Below the pieces are notes generated by a model. The model saw only the letters and a program-made list of their open reading frames with translations. It did no database searches and was not told the DNA's origin. Made by a program: the position numbers and the translations under genes. Positions 24,388 through 33,373 of a DNA stretch of 64,000 nt are shown in pieces (position 1 is the first letter of the stretch; each line of letters starts with the position of its first letter). The stretch is from Hymenobacter psoromatis (lineage in GTDB: Bacteria; Bacteroidota; Bacteroidia; Cytophagales; Hymenobacteraceae). The stretch lies in contig CP014771.1 in assembly GCA_001596155.1 (NCBI GenBank), positions 4,092,001-4,156,000 on the forward strand, in the 5' to 3' direction.

Positions 24388-26088
24388 ATGAATGAATTAA
24401 TACTCGGGGATAACCTGGAAGTGCTGCGCCACCTGCCCGCCGAATCGGTGGATTTAATTTACCTCGACCCGCCCTTTTTCTCCAACCGCACCTACGAAGT
24501 CATCTGGGGCGATGCCGGCGAGCGCCGCTCGTTTGAGGACCGCTGGAGCGGCGGCATCATGCAGTACATCGACTGGCTCAACGAGCGCGTGCGCGAGCTG
24601 CACCGCCTCCTCAAGCCCACCGGCTCGCTGTTTCTGCACTGCGACTGGCACGCCGATGCTTATATCAAGATTTTTATTCTGGATAAAATCTTTGGGGAGG
24701 AGAATTTTCGGGCTGAGATTGTGTGGCAACGAACCAATGCGCATTCGGACGCTAAAAACAAGCTGGGCGTATTGAATGATGCCATTTATTATTATGCGAA
24801 GTCTAGCAAAAACACCTACCATCCGGTTTATGGTGGTCATGCGGAATCGTATATCGCTAGTCATTACACAAACGACGACAACGACGGGCGGGGGCCTTAC
24901 CAAACGGATAACATGACCAGTCCGAATGCCCGGCCGAATATGACTTATGAATGGCAGGGGTTCGCGCCGCCAGTATTAGGTTGGCGTTACAAGCGTGAGA
25001 CTATGCAGCAGCTTCACGATGAAAGCCGCATTTATTACCCTCGCAAAAAAGATGGCACCTTTGATTTAAGCCGCCGCCCGCGTCTTAAGCGGTACCTGAA
25101 TGAACAAAAAGGTACCATAATGGGGAATATGTGGCTAGACATTCCCGCGCTTAATTCTCAGGCCAAAGAGCGCATCGGCTACCCCACCCAAAAGCCGTTA
25201 GCCTTGCTGGAGCGCATCATTGCGATGGCCTCGAACGAGGGCGACGTGGTGCTGGACCCCTTCGTGGGCGGGGGCACGACGGTGGTCGCGGCCGAGCGGC
25301 TGAAGCGCCGCTGGCTGGGCATTGACCAGAGCGTGCAGGCCGTGAAGGTGACCGAGCTGCGCCTGAAGCTGGGCAGCGACCTGTTCAGCCAGGATTTCGC
25401 GGTGCGCCTGCACAAGTACGACGTGGAGGCCCTCAAAGCGCAGAACCCCTACGCCTTCGAGGGCTGGCTGGTGACGCAGTTTGGCGGCACGCCCAACGTG
25501 AAGCGGCGCGGCGACCTGGGCCTCGACGGCAGCAGCCGCGAGGGCCTACCCCTGCAAGTGAAGCAGAGCGAGGGCGTGGGCCGCAACGTGGTCGATAATT
25601 TCCGGGCCGCCGCTGAGCGCCACGACGCGGCGCTTTTTGCGCGGCAGCGCGCCAGCGGCGAGCCGGTGGGCTTCATTCTGGCCTTCAGCTTCGGCCGCGG
25701 CGCGGTGGAGGAAGTGGCCCGCCTGCGCACCAAGGAAGGCATCCGCATCGAACTGGTGCCCGTGAGCGCCATCGTGGAGCTGGCCCACAAGCCCCGCCTC
25801 ACGGTGCAGGTGGAGGCGCTGGCCGCCGCCGGCGCGGGCACCAAGCGGGCCGTGCGCCTCACCGCCACCGGCGAGAGCCCCGCCGGCCTCGAATTCTACG
25901 CCTGGGATGCCCACTACGACCCCGCCCAGGGCTTCCGCCCCAGCATTTTGCTCGATAAGGCCGGCGTGCAAACGCTACAGCTCAAGCCCGGCGCGCACGT
26001 CATCGCCGTGCAGGTGGTGGACAATGACGGCCTGAGCGCGCTGGAAGTGGTGCGCCTGCACGTGAACGGGGAGGTAAAGGTGGGGTAG
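24388..26088 (+). CDS. Beta-class DNA methyltransferase fused to an Mrr-like nuclease domain
   Basis: A 566-residue protein. Residues 1-330 form a beta-class N6-adenine/N4-cytosine methyltransferase: the catalytic motif DPPF (27-30) precedes the AdoMet-binding DPFVGGGTT (290-298), the order of type III Mod and similar enzymes. Residues about 90-255 lie where beta-class enzymes carry the target recognition domain, and this part of the gene is clearly AT-richer than both flanks. Residues about 355-480 look like a PD-(D/E)xK domain of the Mrr type (D380, then Q390-V-K392). The last 90 residues resemble an Ig/PKD-like beta-sandwich. The start ATG 24388 gives MNELILGDNLE. No separate Res, S or specificity gene is adjacent. 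Confidence 0.82.
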   Translation: MNELILGDNLEVLRHLPAESVDLIYLDPPFFSNRTYEVIWGDAGERRSFEDRWSGGIMQYIDWLNERVRELHRLLKPTGSLFLHCDWHADAYIKIFILDKIFGEENFRAEIVWQRTNAHSDAKNKLGVLNDAIYYYAKSSKNTYHPVYGGHAESYIASHYTNDDNDGRGPYQTDNMTSPNARPNMTYEWQGFAPPVLGWRYKRETMQQLHDESRIYYPRKKDGTFDLSRRPRLKRYLNEQKGTIMGNMWLDIPALNSQAKERIGYPTQKPLALLERIIAMASNEGDVVLDPFVGGGTTVVAAERLKRRWLGIDQSVQAVKVTELRLKLGSDLFSQDFAVRLHKYDVEALKAQNPYAFEGWLVTQFGGTPNVKRRGDLGLDGSSREGLPLQVKQSEGVGRNVVDNFRAAAERHDAALFARQRASGEPVGFILAFSFGRGAVEEVARLRTKEGIRIELVPVSAIVELAHKPRLTVQVEALAAAGAGTKRAVRLTATGESPAGLEFYAWDAHYDPAQGFRPSILLDKAGVQTLQLKPGAHVIAVQVVDNDGLSALEVVRLHVNGEVKVG

Positions 26089-26455
26089 GGGCGGGGCTTG
26101 CCCCCGCCCGTCGTTGAACGACTTGCGCCTGTTTCGTTCAACGACGGGCGGGGGCAAGCCCCGCACCCTACTTCGCCCGTCGTTGAACGCCTTGCGCTTG
26201 TTTCGTTCAACGACGGGCGGGGGCAAGCCCCGCACCCTACTTCACCCGTCGTTGAACGACTTGCGCTTGTTTCGTTCAACGACGGGCGGGGGCAAGCCCC
26301 GCCCCTACTTCGCCCGTCGTTGAACGACTTGCGCTTGTTTCGTTCAACGACGGGCGGGGGCAAGCCCCGCACCCTACTTCGCCCGTCGTTGAACGACTTG
26401 CGCTTGTTTCGTTCAACGACGGGCGGGGGCAAGCCCCGCACCCTACTTCGGCCAG
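26089..26455. repeat. Five-copy 69-bp tandem hairpin array (family B)
   Basis: TCGTTGAACG restarts at 26111, 26180, 26249, 26317 and 26386: spacings 69, 69, 68, 69. Each unit has a CGTTGAACGA...TCGTTCAACG hairpin with a loop of 12 nt, then GGGCGGGGGCAAGCCCCGC (itself palindromic) and ACCCTACTTC. Units differ at only a few positions. The array fills the whole gap between the methyltransferase stop and the outer-membrane gene. Open frames through it translate to a repeated low-complexity peptide and are not believed. Confidence 0.9.
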
Positions 26456-26510
26456 GCACCAAAATTGCCGCCCCTCGCGTTGTGCCGGCACTCTTGCCGA
26501 ACTTTGCCTG

Positions 26511-29500
26511 ATGACCCACTGCTACCGTTTTTGCGTTGCCCTCGTGGCCCTGCTGGCGGTGGCGTGGGGCGGCGGGCAGCGGGCGTGGGCGCAGGCCGTC
26601 CCTACCCCGCCGCCCGCCGCCAAGGTTGCCCCCGCCCTACCCCCCGCCCCCGAGCCGATGCCGCCCAGCACCCGGCGCTGCCGCTACGTGCGCCTGGCCC
26701 TGGGCCACGACACGACGAGCTTCGCGCTCAGCGACACGCTCACCATCGTGCCGGCCTCGGTGGCGGCCACCGGGCAGCCAGTGACCTACGATGCGCGGCG
26801 GGACCGCTACCAGCTGGTGCGGCCCGCCCCGCGCGATAGCCTGGGCGCGCCGCGCGCCGACTCGGTGCTGCTTTGCTACCGGGTGCTGCCGCTGCCGCTG
26901 CTGCGCGCCCGCTACCGCCGCCCGCGGGGCCTCATGGACACCCTCGATTTCCGGGACCGGCCCATGCTGCGGGTGGAAGACTTTTCGCAGAAAGAGCAGA
27001 TTCTCAGCACGCCCGGCATCAGCAAAACGGGCAACCTGAGCCGGGGCATTTCCTTTGGCAACACGCAGAACGTGTTTGTGAACTCGGCGCTCAACTTGCA
27101 GCTGGAAGGGCAGCTGACGGAGAATATTCGCCTCACGGCGGCTATTTCGGACCAGAACGTGCCGTTCCAGCCCGAGGGCAATACGCAGACGCTTCAGCAG
27201 TTCGACAAAATATACATCACCCTCACCGGCCCGCAGTGGAACCTGACGGCCGGCGACGTGGTGCTGCGCAACAAGCCCGACTACTTTTTGCGGTATTATA
27301 AAAACATCCAGGGCGCGGCCATCGAGGCCAATTTGGGCGCGCCCGGCCCGCAGCCGCTGGCGGCCGGCACCACCACCAACAGCGTGAGCAACGCGCCGCC
27401 CTCCTCGTTCACGACCTACACCAACGGCGTGACCACCAACAGCGCCGCGCCGGCCGGCACCTACGTGGCCCCGTTGCGGCCGCCCACGGCCGCCGTGCCG
27501 GGCGGCCAGCCGCTGCCCGGCGCGCCGCCCGCCGGCCCCACCGGCACCGGCAGCGTGACGGTGCTCAACAAATTGGGCCAGATTCGGTCCTCGACGCTGG
27601 TGGCGGGGGGGGTAGCGAAGGGCAAGTTCGCCAGCATCGACCTCACCCCGATTGACAACGTGCAGGGGCCGTACCGCCTCACGGGGCCAAATGGTGAGCA
27701 GTTTATCATCGTGCTGGCCGGCTCGGAGCGCGTGTACCTCGATGGCCGCCTGCAAACGCGGGGCTTCGATTTTGACTACGTGGTGGATTATAACCTGGCG
27801 GAAATCACGTTCTCGCCCCGCCACCTCATCACGGCCAACTCGCGCCTGAAAGTTGATTTTGAATATTCTGACCTCAATTACTCGCGCTCGCTCTACACGC
27901 TGAGCCACTACCAGCAAATCGGGCGGCTGAACCTGCGCGGCAACTTCTACCAAGAGTCGGACAACCCCGACGCCACGGCCAACCTCACGCTCTCGTACCA
28001 GGACCGCCAGCTGCTGCGCGGGGCGGGCAACGTGTCGGTGGTGTCGGCACCGGGGGCCGACTCGGCGGCCTTCAACCGCACGATAGTGCAGTATCACCGC
28101 GTGGCCCAGCTCAACCCGACCACCGGCCTGCGCGAGTACGTGTACGTGTATGCAAACCGGGATTCCCTGAGTGGGGTGTACACGGTGCGCTTCACGCAGG
28201 TGGGGGCGGGGCTGGGCGACTATATTTTGAGCACGGCCAACGTGAACGCCAACGGCCGGGTGTATGCCTACGCGGGCCACAACCAGGGCGACTACCGGCC
28301 GGTGCGCCTGCTGCCTACCCCCTTGCTCAAGCAGATGGCCACGGCCGGGGCCACGTTTCAGCTCGACCCCACCGCGGCCGTGTTCGTGGACCTGGCCACC
28401 TCGCAACTCCAGCGCAACCGCTTCGACAGCACCGGCACGCGCACCCAAAGCGGCGGGGCCATGCGCGTGGGCTACACCGTGCAGGACCGCGCCCTCCCCA
28501 CCTGGGCCCCGGCCGCGTTGCAGAAATACCGCCTGCGCTCGGCCCTCGACTACGAATACACGCAGGCCGGCTTTTCGCCGATTGACCGCTACCGCGACAT
28601 CGAATTCGACCGCAACTGGAGCGCCCCCAGCACCGCCAACGCCACCACCACGGCCGCCCGCGAGGACAATATTTTCAACTTCGCGGTGGGCCTGAGCCGC
28701 GACGCCACCCACGCCATCAACTACCGCGTGAGCCGGCGCTACCGGCCCAGCGAGGTCAGCGGCGTGCAGCAGTGGCTGGACGTGGCCCAGCAGGTGGGCC
28801 GGCTGGACGTGCGCGGCTCGTTGTTCCTGCTCAATTCGCAGGCCGGGCGCTACCACTCCGACTGGGCGCGGGGCGAGGCCATCGTGCGCTACGGGGGGGG
28901 TAGGGTTATTCCGAGCTACACCTACCGGTTTGATAAAAACCGGGTCGTCTCGCCGCTGGGCGACACCATCCGGTCGGCCAATTATTTCGACGAGCACACC
29001 TTCGCCCTGCAAAGCCCCGACACCGGCCGCACGCGCTACGGCCTCAGCTACGGCTTCCGGCAGGACCGCACGCCCACCGCCGAGCAGAACAACCTGCGCG
29101 TGCATACCCAGGCGCAGACCCTGCAGGGCAACCTCAGCACTCGCCTCAGCAAAAACCAGGACCTGCGCATCGTGGCCACCTACCGCGACGTGAACCTGGT
29201 GAGCCAGCCCGACAGCGCCCGCCAGCGCAACATTCTGGGCAAGCTCGACCACTCGCTCAGCCTGCTCCAGAACCAGATTCGCTCCGAGCTGACATACAGC
29301 GTGCAAACCGGCCGCGAGCTGCGGCGCGACTTTTCTTTCGTGGCCGTGCCCGCCGGCCAGGGCACCCACTACTACGCTGGCGACCTCAACCACAACGGCG
29401 TGCAGGACAAGGACGAGTTTCTGGAAGCCCAAACCCCCGACGCGCAGTACCGCACCTACATCAAGGTGTATCTGCCCACCAACGACTACATCACCGCCTA

Positions 29501-30365
29501 CCAGAACCGCCTCAGCTACCGCCTCACCGTGAACGCGCCCCGCGGCTGGCGCGAGGCCGGCAGCTGGCGCGCCGCCGTGGCGCGCCTCAGCAGCATCAGC
29601 AGCGTCACGGTGGACCGGCGCACCACCAGCCCGAGTCTTGGCAACCGGCTCAGCCCGTTCAGCTACGGCAAGGGCGATGACAAGCTGCTGGCGTTTAACC
29701 AGCTGCTGCGCAACACGCTGTATTTCAACCGGGCCAACCCGATTTTTGGGGCGGAGTTAACCGTGCAGCAAACCCAGCAGAAGACGTTGCTCACCGAGGG
29801 CTTCGACCTGCGCAACCTCCAGACCCAGAGTCTGCTGCTGCGCCGCACGCTGGCACAGTCGTTCACGGGCCGCTTCACCGTGGCCCGCGACATTCGGGAG
29901 GCCCAGGCCACGTATTCCATCGACCCGGCCAGCTCCGGCTACCGCAATTTCGACCTGCTCATCTACACCGTGCAGCCCGAAATCAGCTACCAGCCCAGCC
30001 CCGCGCTGCGCCTCACCGGCTCGCTGCTGCACACCGCCAAAGCCAACACCTGGGCCGCCCGCGTGAGCGACACCAACGGCACCTTCGACGACCTGGGCCT
30101 CGAAGCCCGCGTGAGCCAGGTGAGCAAGCGCACCATCACGGCCGCTACCCACGTCACGCGCGTCAGCTTCGCCGGCGACCAGTCTTCCGTGGTGGCCCTC
30201 GAAGTGTTGCAGGCCCTGCGCCCCGGCACCAACTACACCTGGAACCTCAACCTGGAGCAGCGCCTCACCAATGGCCTGAACATCAACGTGGCCTACGACG
30301 GCCGCAAAGCCAGCGGCAGCAACATCGTAAACACGGGCCGGATGCAGGTGGCGGTGTTGTTTTAG
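26511..30365 (+). CDS. Large predicted outer-membrane protein, unknown function
   Basis: A 1284-residue protein with a signal peptide ending at AWAQ (about residue 28) and a Pro-rich linker. A long region then alternates polar and aromatic residues, as in a beta-barrel (for example GISFGNTQNVFVNSALNLQL near 176). A DLNHNGVQDKDEF segment (Asp958 to Glu969) fits an EF-hand calcium loop. A stretch at about 280-360 is rich in Thr, Ala, Pro and Gly and may be an inserted linker. I recognise the family as a conserved Bacteroidota surface protein without known function. It follows the hairpin array directly. Confidence 0.75.
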   Translation: MTHCYRFCVALVALLAVAWGGGQRAWAQAVPTPPPAAKVAPALPPAPEPMPPSTRRCRYVRLALGHDTTSFALSDTLTIVPASVAATGQPVTYDARRDRYQLVRPAPRDSLGAPRADSVLLCYRVLPLPLLRARYRRPRGLMDTLDFRDRPMLRVEDFSQKEQILSTPGISKTGNLSRGISFGNTQNVFVNSALNLQLEGQLTENIRLTAAISDQNVPFQPEGNTQTLQQFDKIYITLTGPQWNLTAGDVVLRNKPDYFLRYYKNIQGAAIEANLGAPGPQPLAAGTTTNSVSNAPPSSFTTYTNGVTTNSAAPAGTYVAPLRPPTAAVPGGQPLPGAPPAGPTGTGSVTVLNKLGQIRSSTLVAGGVAKGKFASIDLTPIDNVQGPYRLTGPNGEQFIIVLAGSERVYLDGRLQTRGFDFDYVVDYNLAEITFSPRHLITANSRLKVDFEYSDLNYSRSLYTLSHYQQIGRLNLRGNFYQESDNPDATANLTLSYQDRQLLRGAGNVSVVSAPGADSAAFNRTIVQYHRVAQLNPTTGLREYVYVYANRDSLSGVYTVRFTQVGAGLGDYILSTANVNANGRVYAYAGHNQGDYRPVRLLPTPLLKQMATAGATFQLDPTAAVFVDLATSQLQRNRFDSTGTRTQSGGAMRVGYTVQDRALPTWAPAALQKYRLRSALDYEYTQAGFSPIDRYRDIEFDRNWSAPSTANATTTAAREDNIFNFAVGLSRDATHAINYRVSRRYRPSEVSGVQQWLDVAQQVGRLDVRGSLFLLNSQAGRYHSDWARGEAIVRYGGGRVIPSYTYRFDKNRVVSPLGDTIRSANYFDEHTFALQSPDTGRTRYGLSYGFRQDRTPTAEQNNLRVHTQAQTLQGNLSTRLSKNQDLRIVATYRDVNLVSQPDSARQRNILGKLDHSLSLLQNQIRSELTYSVQTGRELRRDFSFVAVPAGQGTHYYAGDLNHNGVQDKDEFLEAQTPDAQYRTYIKVYLPTNDYITAYQNRLSYRLTVNAPRGWREAGSWRAAVARLSSISSVTVDRRTTSPSLGNRLSPFSYGKGDDKLLAFNQLLRNTLYFNRANPIFGAELTVQQTQQKTLLTEGFDLRNLQTQSLLLRRTLAQSFTGRFTVARDIREAQATYSIDPASSGYRNFDLLIYTVQPEISYQPSPALRLTGSLLHTAKANTWAARVSDTNGTFDDLGLEARVSQVSKRTITAATHVTRVSFAGDQSSVVALEVLQALRPGTNYTWNLNLEQRLTNGLNINVAYDGRKASGSNIVNTGRMQVAVLF

Positions 30366-31271
30366 GGCTTTTTGACGCGCACGAGTTGATAACGCAGGCG
30401 GCCGCGCGTAAATATTTCGGTGGTATCGGTTTCGCCAGGCGGCACGCCAATAACCGAATGGATGGTATATAACTTTAGCGTATCCCGACCGAAAGAGGCA
30501 GATAATTGCTGTTGTTGCTCGGTGTACACATCAAAGTAGATGGCGTTACCGGGGTTCGGCCCAGTGAAGTCAGTTTGAACAGAATACTTGTGGAATGATA
30601 AACCTTTGACCAAGCCGCTGGTCGAAAATTGCGCGTGAACTGGTTGCTTAAGCGAATCTATTCCGTTGTACTGGCCGGTCATCAGCAAATTATTTACTCC
30701 CCGCTCAACCCCAACTTCAAGGTCAGGATTTTTACTTGGCATACCAGTACGGCGATAATCTATTTTGCTGACTATCCGATGCGTTTTGCTGTTGCGCGTT
30801 ATGTAAAAAAGAGTAGTGTCAGTGGTAGTTATCTGAAAGGTAAGTTCGTTGGTCGTACCAGCTTCATTCCTGTAAAGCACCTTTACTTGCAGTGTGTCAG
30901 CCTGGGTGGTAGGCCGCAGCAAAAGCGTCAGGCTGCCACCTTCATGCAGGCCATACGAGGCTCCAATTTCTACGCTGTCTCTTTGGTCGGTAAATGGGCT
31001 GATTGCCAAAGAAGCTGGGCTTGCAACCTAGTCAAATGAAGCTTTGGGCGACCGGGTATGTGCTACCTCTTTCAGATAATCAGCACTCACCCAATACCCG
31101 CTGATAATAGGGCTGACTCGCTGAGCCACCGTGGGCGCTGCCGCAGGCGCAACGGCGGTAGTCGGGGGGAGTAGCAGCCGTCGCCGGTTGCGCCATGCCC
31201 GCCGTCTCGGCTGGTTTTTGCTGGCAAGCTGCGGCCAGCACAAGTAGCAGGCAAAAAGCAAGACTTCTCAT
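30362..31271 (-). pseudogene. Broken lipoprotein gene (frameshift and in-frame stop)
   Basis: Three pieces join on the minus strand. A lipoprotein signal (MRSLAFCLLLVLAAAC) starts at 31271; its frame continues past a C6 tract (G6 at 31164-31169) into Arg/Cys-rich nonsense. Shifting frame at that tract gives APTVAQRVSPIISGYWVSADY and then a TAG at 31028-31030. The same frame resumes without gap as VASPASLAISPFTDQRDSVEI and runs to the stop at 30362. The intact product would be about 300 residues, a secreted lipoprotein of unknown function. Either lesion could be a sequencing error, but two together suggest decay. The 3' end overlaps the outer-membrane gene stop by 4 bp. Confidence 0.75.
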
Positions 31272-31283
31272 AAGTGGAAGTAC

Positions 31284-31358
31284 TCAGTGCTTAACCACTC
31301 GCAAGCCGATAGAGCCGAGGTGGTCGAAATTGTTGTCTGAGGTGTGCAGCTCAAAGCC
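31284..31358 (-). pseudogene. Remnant of a PIN-domain (VapC-like) toxin
   Basis: Directly after the TAA of the small gene upstream, the same frame reads GFELHTSDNNFDHLGSIGLR and ends at a TGA after VVKH. The pattern (L-H-T-x-D-x-x-F-x-x-L) matches the C-terminal end of PIN-domain toxins. Only these 24 codons remain; the catalytic part is absent. With the antitoxin-like gene intact upstream, an internal deletion of a toxin-antitoxin pair is the simplest reading. Confidence 0.5.
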
Positions 31359-31586
31359 TTAACTTAACTGAGCAATAGCATCCTTTATTCGACGCGCCTT
31401 AGCCAAAATTTCGTCCATTATTCGGTTCTCCTCTTCGGTAAAATGCAGTTTTGGCAACTGCAAAGGTCCTCGTGCTTCTTGCTCATCCAGAAAGCGCTTT
31501 ACCCCATAAGCCCTGATATCTTCCGGGCGCAACGAGGTGCGGCCCTCGGCGCGCATCCGCTGAATAGGGTTGGGTGCAAAGCTCAT
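31359..31586 (-). CDS. Small protein, possible orphan antitoxin
   Basis: A 75-residue charged protein (MSFAPNPIQRMRAEGRTSLR at the start; a helical C-terminus EENRIMDEILAKARRIKDAI). No domain is recognised with certainty. The tentative antitoxin role comes only from its size, charge and the toxin remnant that follows its stop codon in frame. The 31587-31753 gap upstream contains no clear promoter match and no other gene. Confidence 0.55.
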   Translation of the reverse strand: MSFAPNPIQRMRAEGRTSLRPEDIRAYGVKRFLDEQEARGPLQLPKLHFTEEENRIMDEILAKARRIKDAIAQLS

Positions 31587-31753
31587 AATATTTCTGTAAT
31601 AAATTGATTAGTAAAACAACGCACTAAGTCTAGCGCAAGTTTACGCCACTTCAAATGAAATGAAGCGGTTGCTTACGAGGCGGTAATTGTCACAATGTTA
31701 TTCCACCCTTATCTTACCCATCCGTTTATTCCCTCAGAATAGCGACGCAGGCC

Positions 31754-33265
31754 ATGATTACCTTCTTTCTCAACGACCAACTCCTCCACACCGCCGAGCC
31801 GGCCGCCAGCGCCCTGCTCGATTTCGTACGCTACCACGAGCGCCTGATGGGCACCAAAATCGGCTGCCGCGAGGGTGACTGCGGGGCCTGCACCGTGCTG
31901 GTGGGCGAGCTGGCCGAAGGCGGCCAACGCATTGCCTACCAGAGCATGACGAGCTGCCTTACTCCCCTCGGCAACTGCCAGGGCAAGCACGTGGTCACGG
32001 TGGAGGGCATCAACCGGGCCGGCGGCCAGCTCACGCCGGTGCAGCGCGCCATCGTGGACCACCACGGCGCGCAGTGCGGCTTCTGCACCGTGGGCTTCGT
32101 GATGTCGCTAACCGGGCACAGCCTGGGCGAAAAGCCGGCCACCGAAGCCAGCACCCGCGCCGCCATCGACGGCAACATCTGCCGCTGCACCGGCTACAAG
32201 TCGCTGGAGCGCGCCGCCGCCGCCCTCACCGCCGAGCTGGCCGAGCGCCCCACCACCAACAGCGTAAAGTGGCTGAGCGAAAAGCAGTTCGTGCCCGCCT
32301 ATTTCGAAGAAATGCCGGCCCGGCTGGCCGCCCTGCGCGCCGAAACGGCCACTACCGAAATAGCGCCTACCCCCTCCGCCAACGGCCACCCCGCATCGAC
32401 CTCGCCCAGCGGCCACGCCCAGAGCCAGAACGGCCACGACCATTCGCCCATTCCGCCATTCACCCATCCGCTTCTGAGCGGCGGCACCGACCTGCTGGTG
32501 CAGCGTCTCGCTGAGCTGCGCCAGCAGCCCGTGCGCCTGCTCTTCGACCAAAGCGGCCGGCGCGGCGTGCGCCAGCAGGGCGGGCGCGTGGTGCTGGGTG
32601 CCGCCACCACGGCGGGCCAGCTGCTGGAATCGGAGCTGCTGCGCGGCTTGCTGCCGCGCCTGCCCGACTACCTCAAGCTGGTGTCGAGCACGCCCATCCG
32701 CAACATGGGCACGGTGGCCGGCAACTTCGTAAACGCCTCGCCCATTGGCGATTTAACGATATTATTCCTGGCCCTGGGCGCGGATGTGACGTTGGCCGAC
32801 GCCAGGGGGGTAGGGCGGGTTTTGCCGCTGGCTAAGCTATACTTGGATTACAAAAAGCTGGCGAAAGCGGCCGACGAGCAGGTAACCGAAATCAGTTTCC
32901 CCGCCCCGCGGGCCGGCGATTTTTTCAACTTCGAGAAGGTATCCAAGCGCACGCACCTCGACATTGCCAGCGTGAACACCGCCGCCTGGCTGCGCCTCGA
33001 AAACGGCGTGATAACGGCCGCTCGCGTCTCGGCCGGGGGGGTAGGGCCGGTGCCGCTGCTGCTGCGCCGCACCAGCGACTACCTGCTGGGCCGCGCGCTG
33101 AGCGCCGAAACGGTGGCCGGGGTCAATGAGGTGATGCAGACGGAAATAAGCCCCATCGGCGACGTGCGCGGCACGGCGGCTTATAAGCGCCTGCTGCTGC
33201 GGCAGTTGCTGTTTGCGCATTTTCTGCGCTTCGCGCCGGAACTGACGCTGGCGGAGCTGCTGTAA
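31754..33265 (+). CDS. xdhA: Xanthine dehydrogenase small subunit (FeS and FAD)
   Basis: Iron-sulfur/flavin subunit of xanthine dehydrogenase, which oxidises hypoxanthine and xanthine to urate; 503 residues. The first [2Fe-2S] cluster uses C38, C43, C46 and C68, the second C108, C111, C143 and C145 (CGFC and CRC motifs). The FAD domain contains GGTDLLVQRLAELRQQP and TPIRNMGTVAGNFVNASPIG. A Pro/Ser-rich linker (about 195-235) joins the halves. The GGGGGTAGGG word occurs twice inside the gene without breaking the frame. xdhB follows after a palindromic spacer. Confidence 0.95.
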   Translation: MITFFLNDQLLHTAEPAASALLDFVRYHERLMGTKIGCREGDCGACTVLVGELAEGGQRIAYQSMTSCLTPLGNCQGKHVVTVEGINRAGGQLTPVQRAIVDHHGAQCGFCTVGFVMSLTGHSLGEKPATEASTRAAIDGNICRCTGYKSLERAAAALTAELAERPTTNSVKWLSEKQFVPAYFEEMPARLAALRAETATTEIAPTPSANGHPASTSPSGHAQSQNGHDHSPIPPFTHPLLSGGTDLLVQRLAELRQQPVRLLFDQSGRRGVRQQGGRVVLGAATTAGQLLESELLRGLLPRLPDYLKLVSSTPIRNMGTVAGNFVNASPIGDLTILFLALGADVTLADARGVGRVLPLAKLYLDYKKLAKAADEQVTEISFPAPRAGDFFNFEKVSKRTHLDIASVNTAAWLRLENGVITAARVSAGGVGPVPLLLRRTSDYLLGRALSAETVAGVNEVMQTEISPIGDVRGTAAYKRLLLRQLLFAHFLRFAPELTLAELL

Positions 33266-33368
33266 AACGGAGTGGCACTCCGTTAATCGTCCGCGCCATT
33301 AGGGCGCAAAAATCTATTCTATTGCTTTGCCCGGTGCTCACGGAAACGGAGTGCCACTCCGTTTTACA
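33261..33368. repeat. 24-bp perfect inverted repeat between xdhA and xdhB
   Basis: Arms 33261-33284 and 33345-33368 are exact reverse complements; each arm also contains the smaller palindrome ACGGAGTGGCACTCCGT. The TAA stop of xdhA lies in the left arm and the right arm ends 5 bp before the xdhB ATG. The element therefore fills nearly the whole gap inside an operon. Confidence 0.8.
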
Positions 33369-33373
33369 AGCCA

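Noticed and set aside
26089..26455. CRISPR array
   Set aside because: The repeat units are almost identical over their full 69 bp, so there are no variable spacers, and no cas gene is present.
25914..26519. Minus- and plus-strand repeat proteins through the 69-bp array
   Set aside because: Both strands stay open because the unit is close to a multiple of three and GC-rich; the same peptide arises from unrelated copies elsewhere.
26637..29432. 931-codon open frame antisense to the outer-membrane protein gene
   Set aside because: Low-complexity His/Ala/Gly/Val product without motifs, typical of antisense frames in GC-rich genes.
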